Of a stretch of 64,000 nt of DNA, positions 1 to 10,280 are shown piece by piece (the stretch's first letter is position 1; each line of letters begins with the position of its first letter). The DNA comes from Stomoxys calcitrans. Lineage: Eukaryota > Arthropoda > Insecta > Diptera > Muscidae. Below the pieces are notes generated by a model that was given only the letters and a program-made list of their open reading frames with translations, searched no databases and had not been told where the DNA came from. The DNA lies in assembly GCF_963082655.1 (NCBI RefSeq), contig NC_081555.1:94866914-94930913 (forward strand). The letters run 5' to 3'. The position numbers and the translations under genes were made by a program.

Positions 1-860
1 TCGCGGTATAATCGAGGCGACGATAGGAAACCTGGAAGGAAGGGAAAAGGTTACCGATCGGATACCTGAGATGAACCTTGAAGTCGAGTGCGAGGCACTG
101 CTACCATCGGCACAATTTTGGATTGACCCTAGTATTGCCATCTGGAAGATCATGTTACATGGATGGATCAAAGCTAGAGGACAGAGTGGACCTGGAGTGT
201 ACATTGAGAACCCAGAGACTAAGATACGTTTTAGACTGCCTGACCATAAAACGGTCCTGCAGGCGGAGATCCTGGCGATCACGGAATGCGTGAAGTGGTG
301 TGCTGCTAACGCGAGGACGTCGAGTGTGAACATCTTTACCGACAATAAAATTGCCATAGGGGCAATAACAACCAGGACGCTAAGGTCACGAACAGTCTTG
401 CAGTGTAAGAAGGAGATTAACGCCTTCTCTGAGGATGGCAAAATCCGCATCGTTTGGGTGCCGGGCCATAACGGAGTAAGGGGGAATGAAAGGGCAGACG
501 ATTTGGCGGTGAAGCCCAGAGAACTGCCGTCAATAAACTTGGTTAACCCGAAGCCTTTTGGGTTGACGCTGCCCGAGTTAAAGGAGTGGGCGACAAATGC
601 GCATGCAACATTGTGGAACAGAGAAACGGTAGGTAGGCGAAAAATCCTATGGGGGGATCCAGATAGTGAGAAGACGAGGCTATTACTGAAAGGAAGCAAG
701 AAGGAGGTCAGTATAGCTATTGGTATCTTAACGGGACACATAGGACCACGAGCTCACTAATGTCAAATCGGTGCGGTAAGTGATGGAATGTGTAGGACAT
801 GCGGGGAAGATGATGAGACGTTGGAGCATTTTCTTTGTCATTTCCCGGCTTTCCCCGAAA
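1..860 (+). pseudogene. LINE-A ORF2 fragment: RNase H domain and C-terminal zinc knuckle
   Basis: 3' part of a non-LTR retrotransposon ORF2, cut by the window edge. The first RNase H aspartate lies in YMDGSKL (about 156-176) in a different frame from the rest, so a frameshift falls near 175-200. The second frame, open to 760, carries the glutamate in QAEILAI, an aspartate in FTDNKIA and the C-terminal GNERADDLA. After a stop, a third frame keeps a knuckle-like CGEDDETLEHF (about 800-835). In RNase H-bearing LINEs (I/LOA-like clades) this domain removes RNA from the cDNA hybrid. The order RT end, RNase H, knuckle is normal for the family. The frameshift and stop make this copy dead. Related fragments lie at 28996-29700, 36746-37540 and 40690-40960. 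Confidence 0.85.
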
Positions 861-899
861 CCAGTGGAAATATTTTATATTTTAAGCAAACTTTTTATA

Positions 900-1098
900 G
901 GGATTTTTGAGCATTATCTAGCAAAAAGAAATGAAAAGAAATTTTCCGGACCATGGAAAATTTGCCAGCCCGAAAAAATTTTTCGAAATGATGAGGTAAC
1001 CAGAGCCTTGAAATTTTGCACACGATCAAAGAGATATCTCTACCCGTTCTCACACGACATATTTTTTACTAGATTTTTTTCGATTTTCCACCACTGTG
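900..1098 (-). mobile_element. Degenerate MITE remnants
   Basis: About 1020-1098 matches, in reverse orientation, the 93-bp MITE at 48469-48561. It shares the block GAGATATCTCTACCCGTTCT and a CCACTGTG end; the other terminus is decayed. The segment around 900-935 (a phrase ending in TTTTTGAGCATTATCTAGCA) recurs at about 11957-11990, so a second small repeat also lies here. The ORF open across 780-1229 is a by-product of this mosaic. Confidence 0.55.
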
Positions 1099-1104
1099 CG
1101 ATGC

Positions 1105-1510
1105 TGCATATGCAGCCCAACAAGGCCTATATTCGGAACTGCGCTGCCAAGGTTCTGAGGGAACTCTGCATAGAAGAAGGACACATGCAACTAAAGTTTC
1201 ATCTTGGATGCTGTGGATGCGGAGGGTAGACTGTGGAGGATCTTCGACTATCTGGCACCGGTATCGATTGGGATTAGAACATCCAAGATTCGTTTTCCCG
1301 GCAGGGACGAATTGAGAGCGAATGCTGTGTTTGAGGAAGATGAAACCTTGATCTTTACTGATAGCTCCTAGATGGAGGCAGGGGGTCTACTCCGATGGAC
1401 TCCATATCTGCATGTCTCTGAGACTACTGGACGAGTGTATGGACTTTCAGGCAGAGCCAGTCTGTGCCATTACATTAGCGGCAAGAGAAATTCGGGTAAG
1501 GGATCTAATT
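1105..1510 (+). pseudogene. LINE-B ORF2 fragment: RT C-terminus to RNase H start
   Basis: Read across several frames, the DNA encodes a LINE segment between reverse transcriptase and RNase H: first LRELCIEEGHM, then an RNase H start with IFTDSS (about 1354-1371), then RLLDEC and FQAEPVCAI around the catalytic glutamate. Multiple frameshifts and stops are present. The domain resumes after the SINE, at 1800, with IYVDNMAAHKAL, so 1105-2763 is one LINE copy split by a SINE. Confidence 0.7.
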
Positions 1511-1789
1511 AAATTTCCCATGAACATTCCATTAAGGTACAGGGGATACTGCTCTCATATCAAAGAGTGCAGTCCGATCAAATTTAAAGCTCAGTAATAG
1601 GGGGCCTCCCAGTCCCAACGATATGCCGCATAGCGACACCAATTGGCAAAGAAGATTTAACATGGCAGGATACCTAACAAACGTAGCCAGCATAAGTAGG
1701 GGTATAACCATATAACCACTGCTGACAATTTTTCTGATGTTCATGCCGTGGTTTGAACCCAAGCGTTTGGCGTCATAGGTGCATGTTGG
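1511..1789 (-). mobile_element. tRNA-derived SINE (copy 1), reverse orientation
   Basis: Matches the SINE copies at 45203-45505, 49778-50064 and 50147-50995. On the minus strand it has a tRNA-like head with a box B-like GGTTTGAACCC (read on the complement of 1750-1760) and a body ending near TTTCCCATGAACATTCC. The box A end is decayed. It interrupts the LINE-B RNase H domain. Confidence 0.8.
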
Positions 1790-2763
1790 CCCGATAATGC
1801 CTGGTTGGCCTCGAAACTCAGGATTTATGTGGACAATATGGCCGCGCACAAGGCCTTGTGCTCAAGGACGGTGAGCTCAACGTTTATGGCGGTTTGTTTG
1901 GAGTACCTGGGTAGGCTCCAGGTCCACGATGTGATACTGGTTCCCGGGCATGAAGGGTTTTCGGGGAATAAACAGGCGGACGAATGCGCCAGGAGAGGTC
2001 GTATGCGCCGGGCGACCCATTTAACATAGTAGATGAGATGCTAGAGCGGGAACGGTGGCGAGATGGGACTCAGCGGGTGATTAACGTACCGCTAAGGATC
2101 TCTGGTCAACGGTGTTGCCTATATGCAATTTTACAAGCTACTTAACACTGTAGATGAAATGGCCAGAGCGGGGTCGGTGGCCAGATGGGACTCAGCAGAT
2201 GTTTGCTGGACTGCATAGGCGGGCTGGCTTGTCGTCGACGGTGAGTTAAACGTGTATGGCGGGTTGTGTGGAGTCCCTGGAGAGTCTCCACGATGTGATA
2301 CTGGTGACCGGTCATGAAGGGTTTTTGGGGAATAAACAGGCGGATGAATGCGCCGGCCCAACCATTTAACATAGTAGATGAGTTGCCAGAGCGGAGACGG
2401 TGGCGAGATGGGACTCAGCGGGTTATTACCATACCGCTAAGGATCTTTGGTCAACGGTGTTGCCTATATGCCATTTTTCAAACTACTGAACACTGTAGAT
2501 GAGATGGCCAGAGCGGGATCGGTGGCAAGATGAGGCAGAGTAGATGGTTGCTGGACTGCTTAGGCGGGCTGGCTTGTCCTCGACCGGAGGAGGACGAATG
2601 AGGTCGCTGAGTATATTGACAAGGGTCATAAATGGATGCTGTGCCATAGACCGCATGGCGGCGCGCATGGGAATACCGCACAATAACTTTTGTAGTAGTT
2701 TTCTTGATGAGGATGAGGAGGAGACTATCAAACACTTTCTCTGTTCATGTTGGGGTCTGCTGG
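1790..2763 (+). pseudogene. LINE-B ORF2 C-terminus with internal tandem duplication
   Basis: Continues the LINE-B RNase H after the SINE: IYVDNMAAHKAL (third acidic residue) and GNKQADECARRG (fourth). A block beginning GACGGTGAG at about 1867 recurs at about 2237, so roughly 370 bp is duplicated, including a second GNKQADECA near 2325. Downstream are GHCAI-like residues, RMAARMGIPHNNFC and a knuckle EDEEETIKHFLCSC (to about 2755). The copy ends where LINE-C begins in the opposite orientation at 2764. Confidence 0.75.
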
Positions 2764-4190
2764 TTAGGTTAGGTTTAAGGGACAATCTGCCATCAAACTC
2801 ACTTAGATGTTTTCGTCCATTGTGATACCACAGGAACAGAAGAAGGAAGATGCCTTCTTGTTTCTACCGTTGAACCATCAAAATCGCTTTAAAAAGTCCA
2901 ATAACTTGCGAATGTTCACACCCGCTAAATCAGACAGGTTCTCAAAGAAATGAGAACCTAAAGTGGAACTACTTTTGACTGCCAGTGTGGGACACACACA
3001 CAGAATGTGTTCTATAGTCTCTTCTTCCTCGATGTCCTCACAGCTTCTGCAAAAGTCGTTGCCGGCAACCTTCAGTCTGCCACCAAGTTTTCCGATTAGA
3101 CAGTGACCTGTCATGACGGTCACACTGACTGAGACGTCTGTTCTAGCCAGTGACAGCAAATCGGTAGACCTCTTCAAGTCTAGATTAGGCCAAATAGTTT
3201 TGAAATGCTCACAGCCCTCTCTTTGTGACCATCTATCATTTGTTGTTCTTCTGGCCTGGTTCTGAAGACTTAGCTTACATGTCGCTAGAGGCAAACCCAC
3301 AAATTCCAGTTGTTGTTGTTGATGTTGTAACAGTGTATTGTACACTGAGGCAGCAGCCCTTGCCGATGAAGGCCTTTATCGGGTCAATCCGGTACATACA
3401 ACCGGCTGCCATGGGATTGACAGATTCCAGTATACCTGGAATGTGTAGGGTAGTTCCTAGTCTCGCAAGCTCGTCCGCCTTACAATTCCCTGGGATTTTT
3501 CTGTGGCCCCACACTCAGAACAGGTGAATTTTGGTGAATCTGAATTTGAACAGGTGAATCTAGGACAGTCGAGGGCGGTTTTTGTGTTCAGAAATACATT
3601 CTCCAGAGATTTAAAGGCTGCCTAGCTATCTGAGAAGATATTTATGCCAATCGTCGTAATGACATTATATCTTAGCCATTCCACCACTTCCTTAATTGCA
3701 AGGATCTCCGCTTGATACACGCTGCACTGGTGGGGTAACCTTTTCGATATGACCAGTTCTAGATCCTTAGAGAACACCCAAAGCCTTCCTGGTCGTCTAG
3801 TTTGGAATCATCTGCATAGAAGACTATGTAACTTCTATTACCAGGGATATCGTAGTTCCAAACGGTTTTATTAGGAGGAGTTACGCAGCACTTTTTATCA
3901 AGAAGCTGCTCAGGAAGGTTGTAAGCCATACTGCCTGGATTATCGGATATTGTATCAAGAATAACACAGTGTCCGCAGTCGCCACATGACCAAAGAGAAG
4001 GCTTCAAGTCTGCAGGGATGTAGGCTCTCCTTTCTGGGGAGGCGGTTCATCTGCGATCTGGATGTTCTTGCGAACGTACCTCTGGGAGGTCTCCTGAGAT
4101 TTGTTACAGGAACCGAATGGTTCCGACGTAGGTCGCGAAAAGATGCGGCGAAGGTACATTACGTGCTTGCCTGAGCAAAAAGCGTTTCAC
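2764..4190 (-). pseudogene. LINE-C ORF2 3' part: RNase H, zinc knuckle and 3' end
   Basis: The best-preserved LINE tail in the window, on the minus strand. In order it reads: a linker; RNase H with FYADDSKLDDQ (about 3790-3830), QAEILAIKE, IFSDS and GNCKADELARLGT (about 3450-3500); then FCRSCEDIEEEETIEHILCVC (about 2990-3060); then a 3' UTR ending in CCTAACCTAACC at 2764. Stops occur, for example at the third acidic motif, and a 109-bp insertion lies at 3311-3419. Homologous tails lie at 14185-14815, 50070-50135 and 52316-52948. The RNase H and Cys/His knuckle suggest an I/LOA-like clade; the exact clade is uncertain. Confidence 0.85.
3311..3419 (-). mobile_element. Short TPRT insertion with (CAA)n tail inside LINE-C
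   Basis: A 109-bp segment with a 3' tail of CAA repeats (minus strand) is flanked by near-identical 12-mers, ACAAATTCCAGT at 3299-3310 and ACAGATTCCAGT at 3420-3431. That pattern is a target-site duplication from target-primed reverse transcription. The uninterrupted LINE-C copy at 52316 lacks it. A similar CAACAACAACAAC tail ends the LINE 3' UTR near 42680, so this is probably a severely 5'-truncated LINE or a SINE using the same machinery. Confidence 0.7.
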
Positions 4191-4222
4191 CCCCGCTCTG
4201 GAACTCCAATCTTTCCGTTTAT

Positions 4223-4698
4223 TTAGGGTTGCCCAAAAAGTTATTGCGGATTTTTCATATAGTCGGCGTTGACAAATTTTTTCACAGCTTGTGACTCTGT
4301 AATTGCATTCTTTCTTCTGTCAGTTATCAGCTGTTACTTTTAGCTTGCTTTAGAAAAAAGTGTAAAAAAAGTATTGGGTTGCCCAAGAAGTAATTGCGGA
4401 TTTTTTAAAAGAATGTAAATGCATTTTTAATAAAACTTAGAATGAACTTTAATCAAATTTACTTTTTTTACACTTTTCTTCTAAAGCAAGCTAAAAGTAA
4501 CAGCTGATAACTGACAGAAGAAAGAATGCAATTACAGAGTCACAAGCTGTGAAAAAATTTGTCAACGCCGACTATATGAAAAATCCGCAATTACTTTTTG
4601 GGCAACCCAATATATTTGATTAAAGTTCATTCTAAGCTTTATTAAAAAAGCATTTACTTTCTTTTAAAAAATCCGCAATTACTTTTTGGGCAACCCAA
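4223..4698 (-). mobile_element. Mariner-type MITE (outer copy), split by a second copy
   Basis: Outer copy, reverse orientation, with termini TTAGGGTTGCCCAAAAAG and the reciprocal end at 4691-4698. It is interrupted at 4374-4610. Removing the insert plus one TA restores the family's internal text AAAGTATATTTGATTAAAG. The terminal inverted repeat resembles the mariner TIR of the Hsmar1/MADE1 type (TTAGGTTGGTGCAAAAGTAA, from memory). There is no transposase. Confidence 0.9.
4374..4610 (+). mobile_element. Mariner-type MITE (inner copy), TA target duplication
   Basis: Full-length 237-bp copy with termini TTGGGTTGCCCAAGAAGTAA and its complement at 4591-4610. TA lies on both sides (4372-4373 and 4611-4612). 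It is nested inside 4223-4698. Confidence 0.92.
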
Positions 4699-4699
4699 T

Positions 4700-5925
4700 A
4701 ATTTGTGTTTAACCCCTGGATATGGCCCTTCTCTTCTCTTTTCTTCAAGAGCATCACAAATGAACCTGTGGTAGCCAAACCATTCAAGCTAACCTAAACT
4801 ATTATTTGCTTGTTTATATTCGTGCAGATATACCCATTTTGTTGTTTTACTCCATGAAGATTTTACTCCAACCACACGATGCCATTACTATTTTAAACAT
4901 TTTTCCCACCCCAAGCTTTTAGCACTCCAAATATTTATCTATTTTGGGAGCATACAAGTGAAATATGCGTTAACCTTTCACGTCCTTCCTGCGCAAACAA
5001 TTAATTTAGTTTTTATTCATTTTTTGCTTTGGCAAAGGTAATGGTTTTGCTGCGAAATCTTTCTGCTAACCGGTAATCTGTTGATGGTTTATACGCCATT
5101 AAGCCAAAATGTGAGAAATAAACACCAGCCCGCCCCATGCTCACCAGAGGCGATATTTATCCATTTACCTGAGAAATGAGAGTGTTGTACAAATGGTTAA
5201 TATCGTGAAAGTAAAATGGGGGGCGTATTTGACGATTGTAGCAAGCAATTAACATTTGGTCATTACGCTTTCTCAGTTTTTGTGGAAAAGCACAATGAGC
5301 CAGGTGAGGGGGATGTCGAGGAGCACTATCATCATCATCATTCATTCTTCACGGACAATTACTTGGAGAATTTTTTAAACATTTTAGTTGGGGATAAGCT
5401 AAACTTTGTTTGAAGGCTTTTAAGACCACGAAAGGCCAGCAACAAAAAAAAACGAATTAAAATAATCTAAAAGAGGTGACTTTTTAATGTTAGCTATTCT
5501 TCATTATTTCCACCTGGAAAATTTATTTAGGCTGTGGAGATTCTGTGTACTTTTTTTTTCATACTAATTTGCTCAGTATTTCACCCCTGTTAATGAGCTT
5601 TCCCTTAGTGAAAGCGCTTAGATTGCCTTTGGCTATACGCACGTTCTAGCAATAAAATGGTCACAATTAAACACAGAATCTGGAGAAATTTCAAAGTAGA
5701 GAGTAGCTAAATACACATTGTGTCGACAATGAAATTGAAGGAGGAAGAAAGACCAACTCGTGATTTTCACAGCTTATAGCCTTCAACTAAAGTTGGAAGA
5801 AATACTTGTTTATATACGCATTTGGAAATTTTCAATAGAGTGTTGGCAGGAAAATAATTAAAGTGGAAGTGAAAAAGGAAAAGAAGTTTGGAAATTTAAC
5901 AAGCAAAATATTGGTCTTTTTAGTA
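4700..5925. other. Single-copy AT-rich DNA
   Basis: No recognised gene, RNA or repeat family. The short ORFs at 5157-5345 and 5216-5413 overlap on opposite strands and have no recognisable domain. The text GCTAACCTAAAC near 4789 resembles a LINE-C tail but is too short to call. Confidence 0.5.
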
Positions 5926-8755
5926 GCTATTTCGAAAAATAAACCGATCTGAACCAAATACGACACGGATGTCGAAAAGCCGAACATAAGACACTGTGTC
6001 AAACTTCAGTGAAAACGGATTATAGATGTGCCTTTTAATGGGCCAAAACCTTAAATCTAGAGATCGGTCTATATGACAGCTAAATCCAAATCTGGACCGA
6101 TCTGAGCCAAATTGAAGAAGGATGTCGAAGGGCATAACACAACTCACTGTCCCAAATTTCGGCGATATCGGTCAATAAATGCGCCTTTTATGGGCCCAAA
6201 ACCTTAAATCGAGAGATCGGTCTACATGGCAGCTATATTCAAATCTGGACCGATCTGAGCCAAATTGAAGAAGGATGTCGAAGGGCCTAACACAACTCAC
6301 TGTTCCAAAATTCGGCGAAATCGGACAATAAATGCGCCTTTTATGGGCCCAAAACCTTAAATCGAGAGATCGGTCTATAAGGCAGCTATATCCAAATCTG
6401 AACCGATCTGAGCCAATTTGAAGAAAAATTTCGAAGAGCCTAACACAACTCACTATCCCAAATTTCGGCCAAATCGGACAATAACTGCGCTTTTTATGGG
6501 CCCGAAACCTTAAATCGAGAGATCGGTCTATAAGGCAGCTATATCCAAATCTGAACCGACCTGGGCCAAATTGAAGAAAAATTTTGAAGGGCCTACCAAA
6601 ACTCACTGTCCCAAATTTCGGCGACATCGGACAATAAATGCGTTTTTATGGGCCCAAAACCTTTAATCAAGAGATCGGATTATAAGGCAGCTATATCCAA
6701 ATCTGAACCGATCTAAGCCAAATTGAAGAAAAATTTCGAAGAGCCTAACAAAACTCACTGTCCCAAATTTCTGCGACATCGGACAATAAATGGGCCTTTT
6801 ATGGACCCAAAACCTTAAATCGAGAGATCGGTTTTTTTATGACAGCTAAATCCAAATCTGGACCGATCTGAGCCAAATTGAAGAAGGATGTCGAAGGGCC
6901 TAACACAACTCACTGTCCCAAATTTCGGCGACATCGGACAATAAATGCGACATTTATGGGCCCAAAACCTTAAATCGAGAGATCGGTCTATAAGGTAGCT
7001 ATATCCAAATCTGGACCAATCTGTGCCATATTGCAGAAGTATGACGAGGAGCTTAACATAACTCATTGTCCCAAATTTCGTCGAAATCGGACAATAAATG
7101 CGCCTTTTATGGGCCCGAAACCTTAAATCGAGAGATCGGTCTATAAGGCAGCTATATCCAAATCTGGACCGATCTGTGCCATATTGCGGAAGTATGTCGA
7201 AGGGCCAAACACAACTCACCGTCCCAAATTTCAGCAAAATCGGATAATAAATGTGGCTTTTATGGGCCTAAGACCCTAAATCGACGGATTGGTCTATATG
7301 ACAGCTATATCCAAATTTGGATCGATCTGGGCCAAATTGAAGAAGGATGTCGAAGGGCGTAACACAACTCACTCTCCCAAATTGCGGCGAAATCGGACAA
7401 TAAATGCGGCTTTTATGGGCCCAAAACCTAAAATCGAGAGATCGGTCTATAAGGCAGCTATATCCAAATCTGGACCGATCTGTGCCATATTTCAGAAGTA
7501 TGTCGAGGGGCTTAACTTAACTCACTGTCCAAAATTTCGGCGAAATCGGACAATAAATGCGCCTTTTATGGGCCCAAAACCTTAAACCCAGATATCGGTC
7601 TATATGGCAGCTATATTCAAATCTGGACCGATCTGGGCCATATTGCAGAAGTATGTCGAGAGGCTTAACTTAACTCACTATCCCAAACTTCAGCTAAATC
7701 GGATAATAAATGCCCCTTTTATGGTTTCAAAACCTTAAATCGAGAGATCGGTCTATATGGCAGCTATATCCAAATCTAGACCGATATGGGCCAAATTAAA
7801 GAAGGATGTCGAGTGGCCTTACGCAACTCACCGTCCCAAATTTCAGCAAAATCGGATAATAAATGTGGCTTTTATGGGCCCAAAACCTTAAATCGAGAGA
7901 TCGGTCTATATTGCAACTTTATCCAAATCTGGGCCGATCTGGTCCAAATTAAAGAAGGATGTCGAGTGGCCTAACACAACTCACCGTCCCAAATTTCAGG
8001 AAAATCGGATAATAAATGTGCTTTTTATGGGCACAAGACCCTAAATCGAAGGATCGGTCTATATGACAGCTATATCCAAATTTGGACCGATCTGAGCCAA
8101 AAGAAGAAGGTTGTCGAAGGGCCTAACACAACTCACTGTCCCAAATTTCAGCAAAATCGGATAATAAATGTGGCTTTTATGGGCCTCAGACCCTGAATCG
8201 GTCTATATGGGAGCTATATCAAGATATAGTCCGATATAGCCCATCTTTGAACTTAACCTGCTTGTGTACAAAGAAAGAATCAGTGCAATTTTTTAGCTCA
8301 ATATCTCTATTATTAAAGACTGTAGCGTGATTTCAACAAACAGACGGACAGACAAACGGACGGACATGGCTAGATCGTCCTAGATTTTTACGCTGCTCGA
8401 GAATATATTGGGTTGCCCAAAAAGTAATTGCGGATTTTTTAAAAGAAAGTAAATGCATTTTTAATAAAACTTAGAATGAACTTTAATCAAATATCCTTTT
8501 TTTACCCTTTTTTTCTAAAGCAAGCTAAAAGTAACAGTTGATAACTGACAGAAGAAAAAATGCAATTACAGAGTCACAAGCTGTGAAAAAATTTGTCAAC
8601 GCCGACTATATGAAAAATCCGCAATTACTTTTTGGGCAACCCAGTATATACTTTGTAGGGTCGAAAATGGATATTTCGATGTGTTGCAAACGGAATGACA
8701 AGATGAATGTACCCCCCATCCTTCGGTGGTGGGTATAAAAAAACGATTACAAGTC
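5926..8755 (-). mobile_element. Helentron-like element with ~153-bp tandem array (copy A)
   Basis: About 15 diverged tandem units, period 153 bp (AGATCGG anchors at 6061, 6214, 6367 and 6520). They are followed by a GACG/GACA run (8341-8367), an ATGGCTAGATCG box, and the end box ACTTTGTAGGG to GGTGGGTATAAA (8649-8740). In other copies the same end reads, on the plus strand, TATACTAATTTCGTCATTC then (GTCC/GTCT)n. Such ends with a (GTCY)n run and central ~150-bp repeats are described for DINE-1/mini-me Helentron-associated elements of flies. The ORFs at 5920-7237 (-) and 7289-7974 (+) are repeat read-through, not genes. A MITE lies within at 8408. Confidence 0.75.
8408..8644 (+). mobile_element. 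Mariner-type MITE with TA target duplication
   Basis: Full-length copy beginning TTGGGTTGCCCAAAAAGTAA; the final base is changed from A to G. TA lies at 8406-8407 and 8645-8646. It is inserted in the TA run of the Helentron-like end box. Confidence 0.92.
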
Positions 8756-9940
8756 AAAAAACCTCCAAAAATAAAAACTTCATCATCAAACAAGTTCATA
8801 CTTTCGATTTGTCTTGAAGATCATAACTGCTAACTTCATCTAAAGTTTGAGTGTCCTTTCCCGGAAGCTAAGTTACAAACAAAAAATTTCGTAAGCAATT
8901 AAATACAACACCATTTAAATTTAAATTCTCCATAAACATGTTTCCTAGTAAATTGCAAAACAATTGCTTGTCGTTTGGAAAGCCCAGTTCGAAAGATTTT
9001 CAATTTCCTTCTAAGCTCAATAACCAAAAACAACAGAAATTGATAACAAAACAAATTAGAAAATTTATTCATAGAAACAAAAAAACCAAACCAGAACAAA
9101 AGAAAAACTCCTATGCCAAGTATCTAACGAATTCAATTATTTTAAGTAATAAATTGCAAACACAAAACTCTCACAGACTAACAATGAAGTCAAGACAAAC
9201 AAAAAAAAAAAAAAAAAACTCTCTCAAGCAATGCCATAAAATATGCCACATATTCAATTTCGATGTAGTTTTTGTAGTCACATACACCAGAGAATTTAAT
9301 TTATAGAACACAAAGACCAACAACAGACTGCAGATAAGCAATAACCAATGGAAAATGAAAGACCATAACCGAGAACATGGCATAAATATTTGCAGCAAAT
9401 ATTTTGTACAACTTCGTTTCTTCCTAAGCCCTTGTGATAGCTGACCTTTAGTATGCCATAAAGTATGCTAACATTTTGCCTTGCTCTATCATCCTGAAAA
9501 TATGCAAGTAATTATTGGCACATTCCACAAAACGCCTAAATGCATGCAATGGATATAGATAAGAGAATTCACTCTTTCGAAAAAAAACAAACACATTGTT
9601 GGCATAATTGATGCCAAGAATAGAATTTCAATTTAAAAACTCAAAAATCTATAAATTTTACAATAACAAACTAAGACCAAGTCAAAAGGAAAAATTAATG
9701 AAATAATAATAGAGGGATTTGATGAAGGACACTTAAACTATTTGAGCAAACTAAATATTTATCTTCAAACAAAGAATTTAATATAAAATGTTAATAAACG
9801 CAAAAAACGCTTCCCGGTGGTCCGCTACGCTAGTCCCGTTGTAGATATCCCCTAATTAGTATAGGACTTCCAAACATCTAAGTAGTCACTCAGTTTATAA
9901 GATTATGAAAATTTGTAATAACTCCTTATAAAATTTCAGA
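8756..9940. other. Single-copy AT-rich DNA
   Basis: No gene recognised. The ORF at 8938-9306 is Lys/Asn/Gln-rich and arises from A-rich DNA; it ends in a poly-Lys run from the A tract near 9200. One copy of the recurrent AAAGTATGC motif lies at 9458-9470. Confidence 0.5.
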
Positions 9941-9944
9941 GATC

Positions 9945-10280
9945 TGTTCCCTTCTGTACCCGGCCGATACGGGATAATCATGAGCACAGGCTGGAACTTT
10001 GAGCTCCGACTTGTGTGGTGTCCATCGTTATCACGGGAAGCTTAGCTGAAAGCTACCGGGCGCGTCCACAGGTTGCGGATGGTGGAAAGATTCCGTTTTT
10101 ATGCGGAGCAGCTGCAAATGCGGCCGCGGGCAGTCAGCGATTTTCGAGAGGAGAGTCTCAGTGAGGAGTCAGGTGGCACTGGCTCTTAATTAAATACTGA
10201 GTGCCAATGATACTCGAGATGCCAAGGCGAGCTATTGTCGCCTTCATATAACCAATGGCCAACATCAGCGTTTGATCCCA
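9945..10280 (+). mobile_element. LINE 3' UTR fragment (family shared with 42110-42690)
   Basis: Contains the ordered boxes AGCACAGGCTGGAAC, GAAGCTTAGCTGAAAGCTAC, CACAGGTTGCGGA, GAGAGTCTCAGTGAG and TATAACCAATGGCCAACAT. The same order occurs at 42110-42600 (+), where it follows a LINE ORF2 end, and reversed at 35450-35695 and 47560-47815. I therefore read it as a LINE 3' UTR; no coding text is left. Confidence 0.65.

Noticed and set aside
1747..1789. tRNA genes at the SINE heads (also 45206, 50030, 50150)
   Set aside because: Box A and B-like text is present, but the acceptor and anticodon stems do not pair properly and the sequence continues into a SINE body.
2764..2790. Telomeric TTAGG repeat or internal telomere
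   Set aside because: Only two to three repeat units, always at LINE-C 3' ends, so a LINE tail explains it better.
8938..9306. Lys-rich 122-residue ORF
   Set aside because: A-rich single-copy DNA with a poly-A tract; no recognisable domain.
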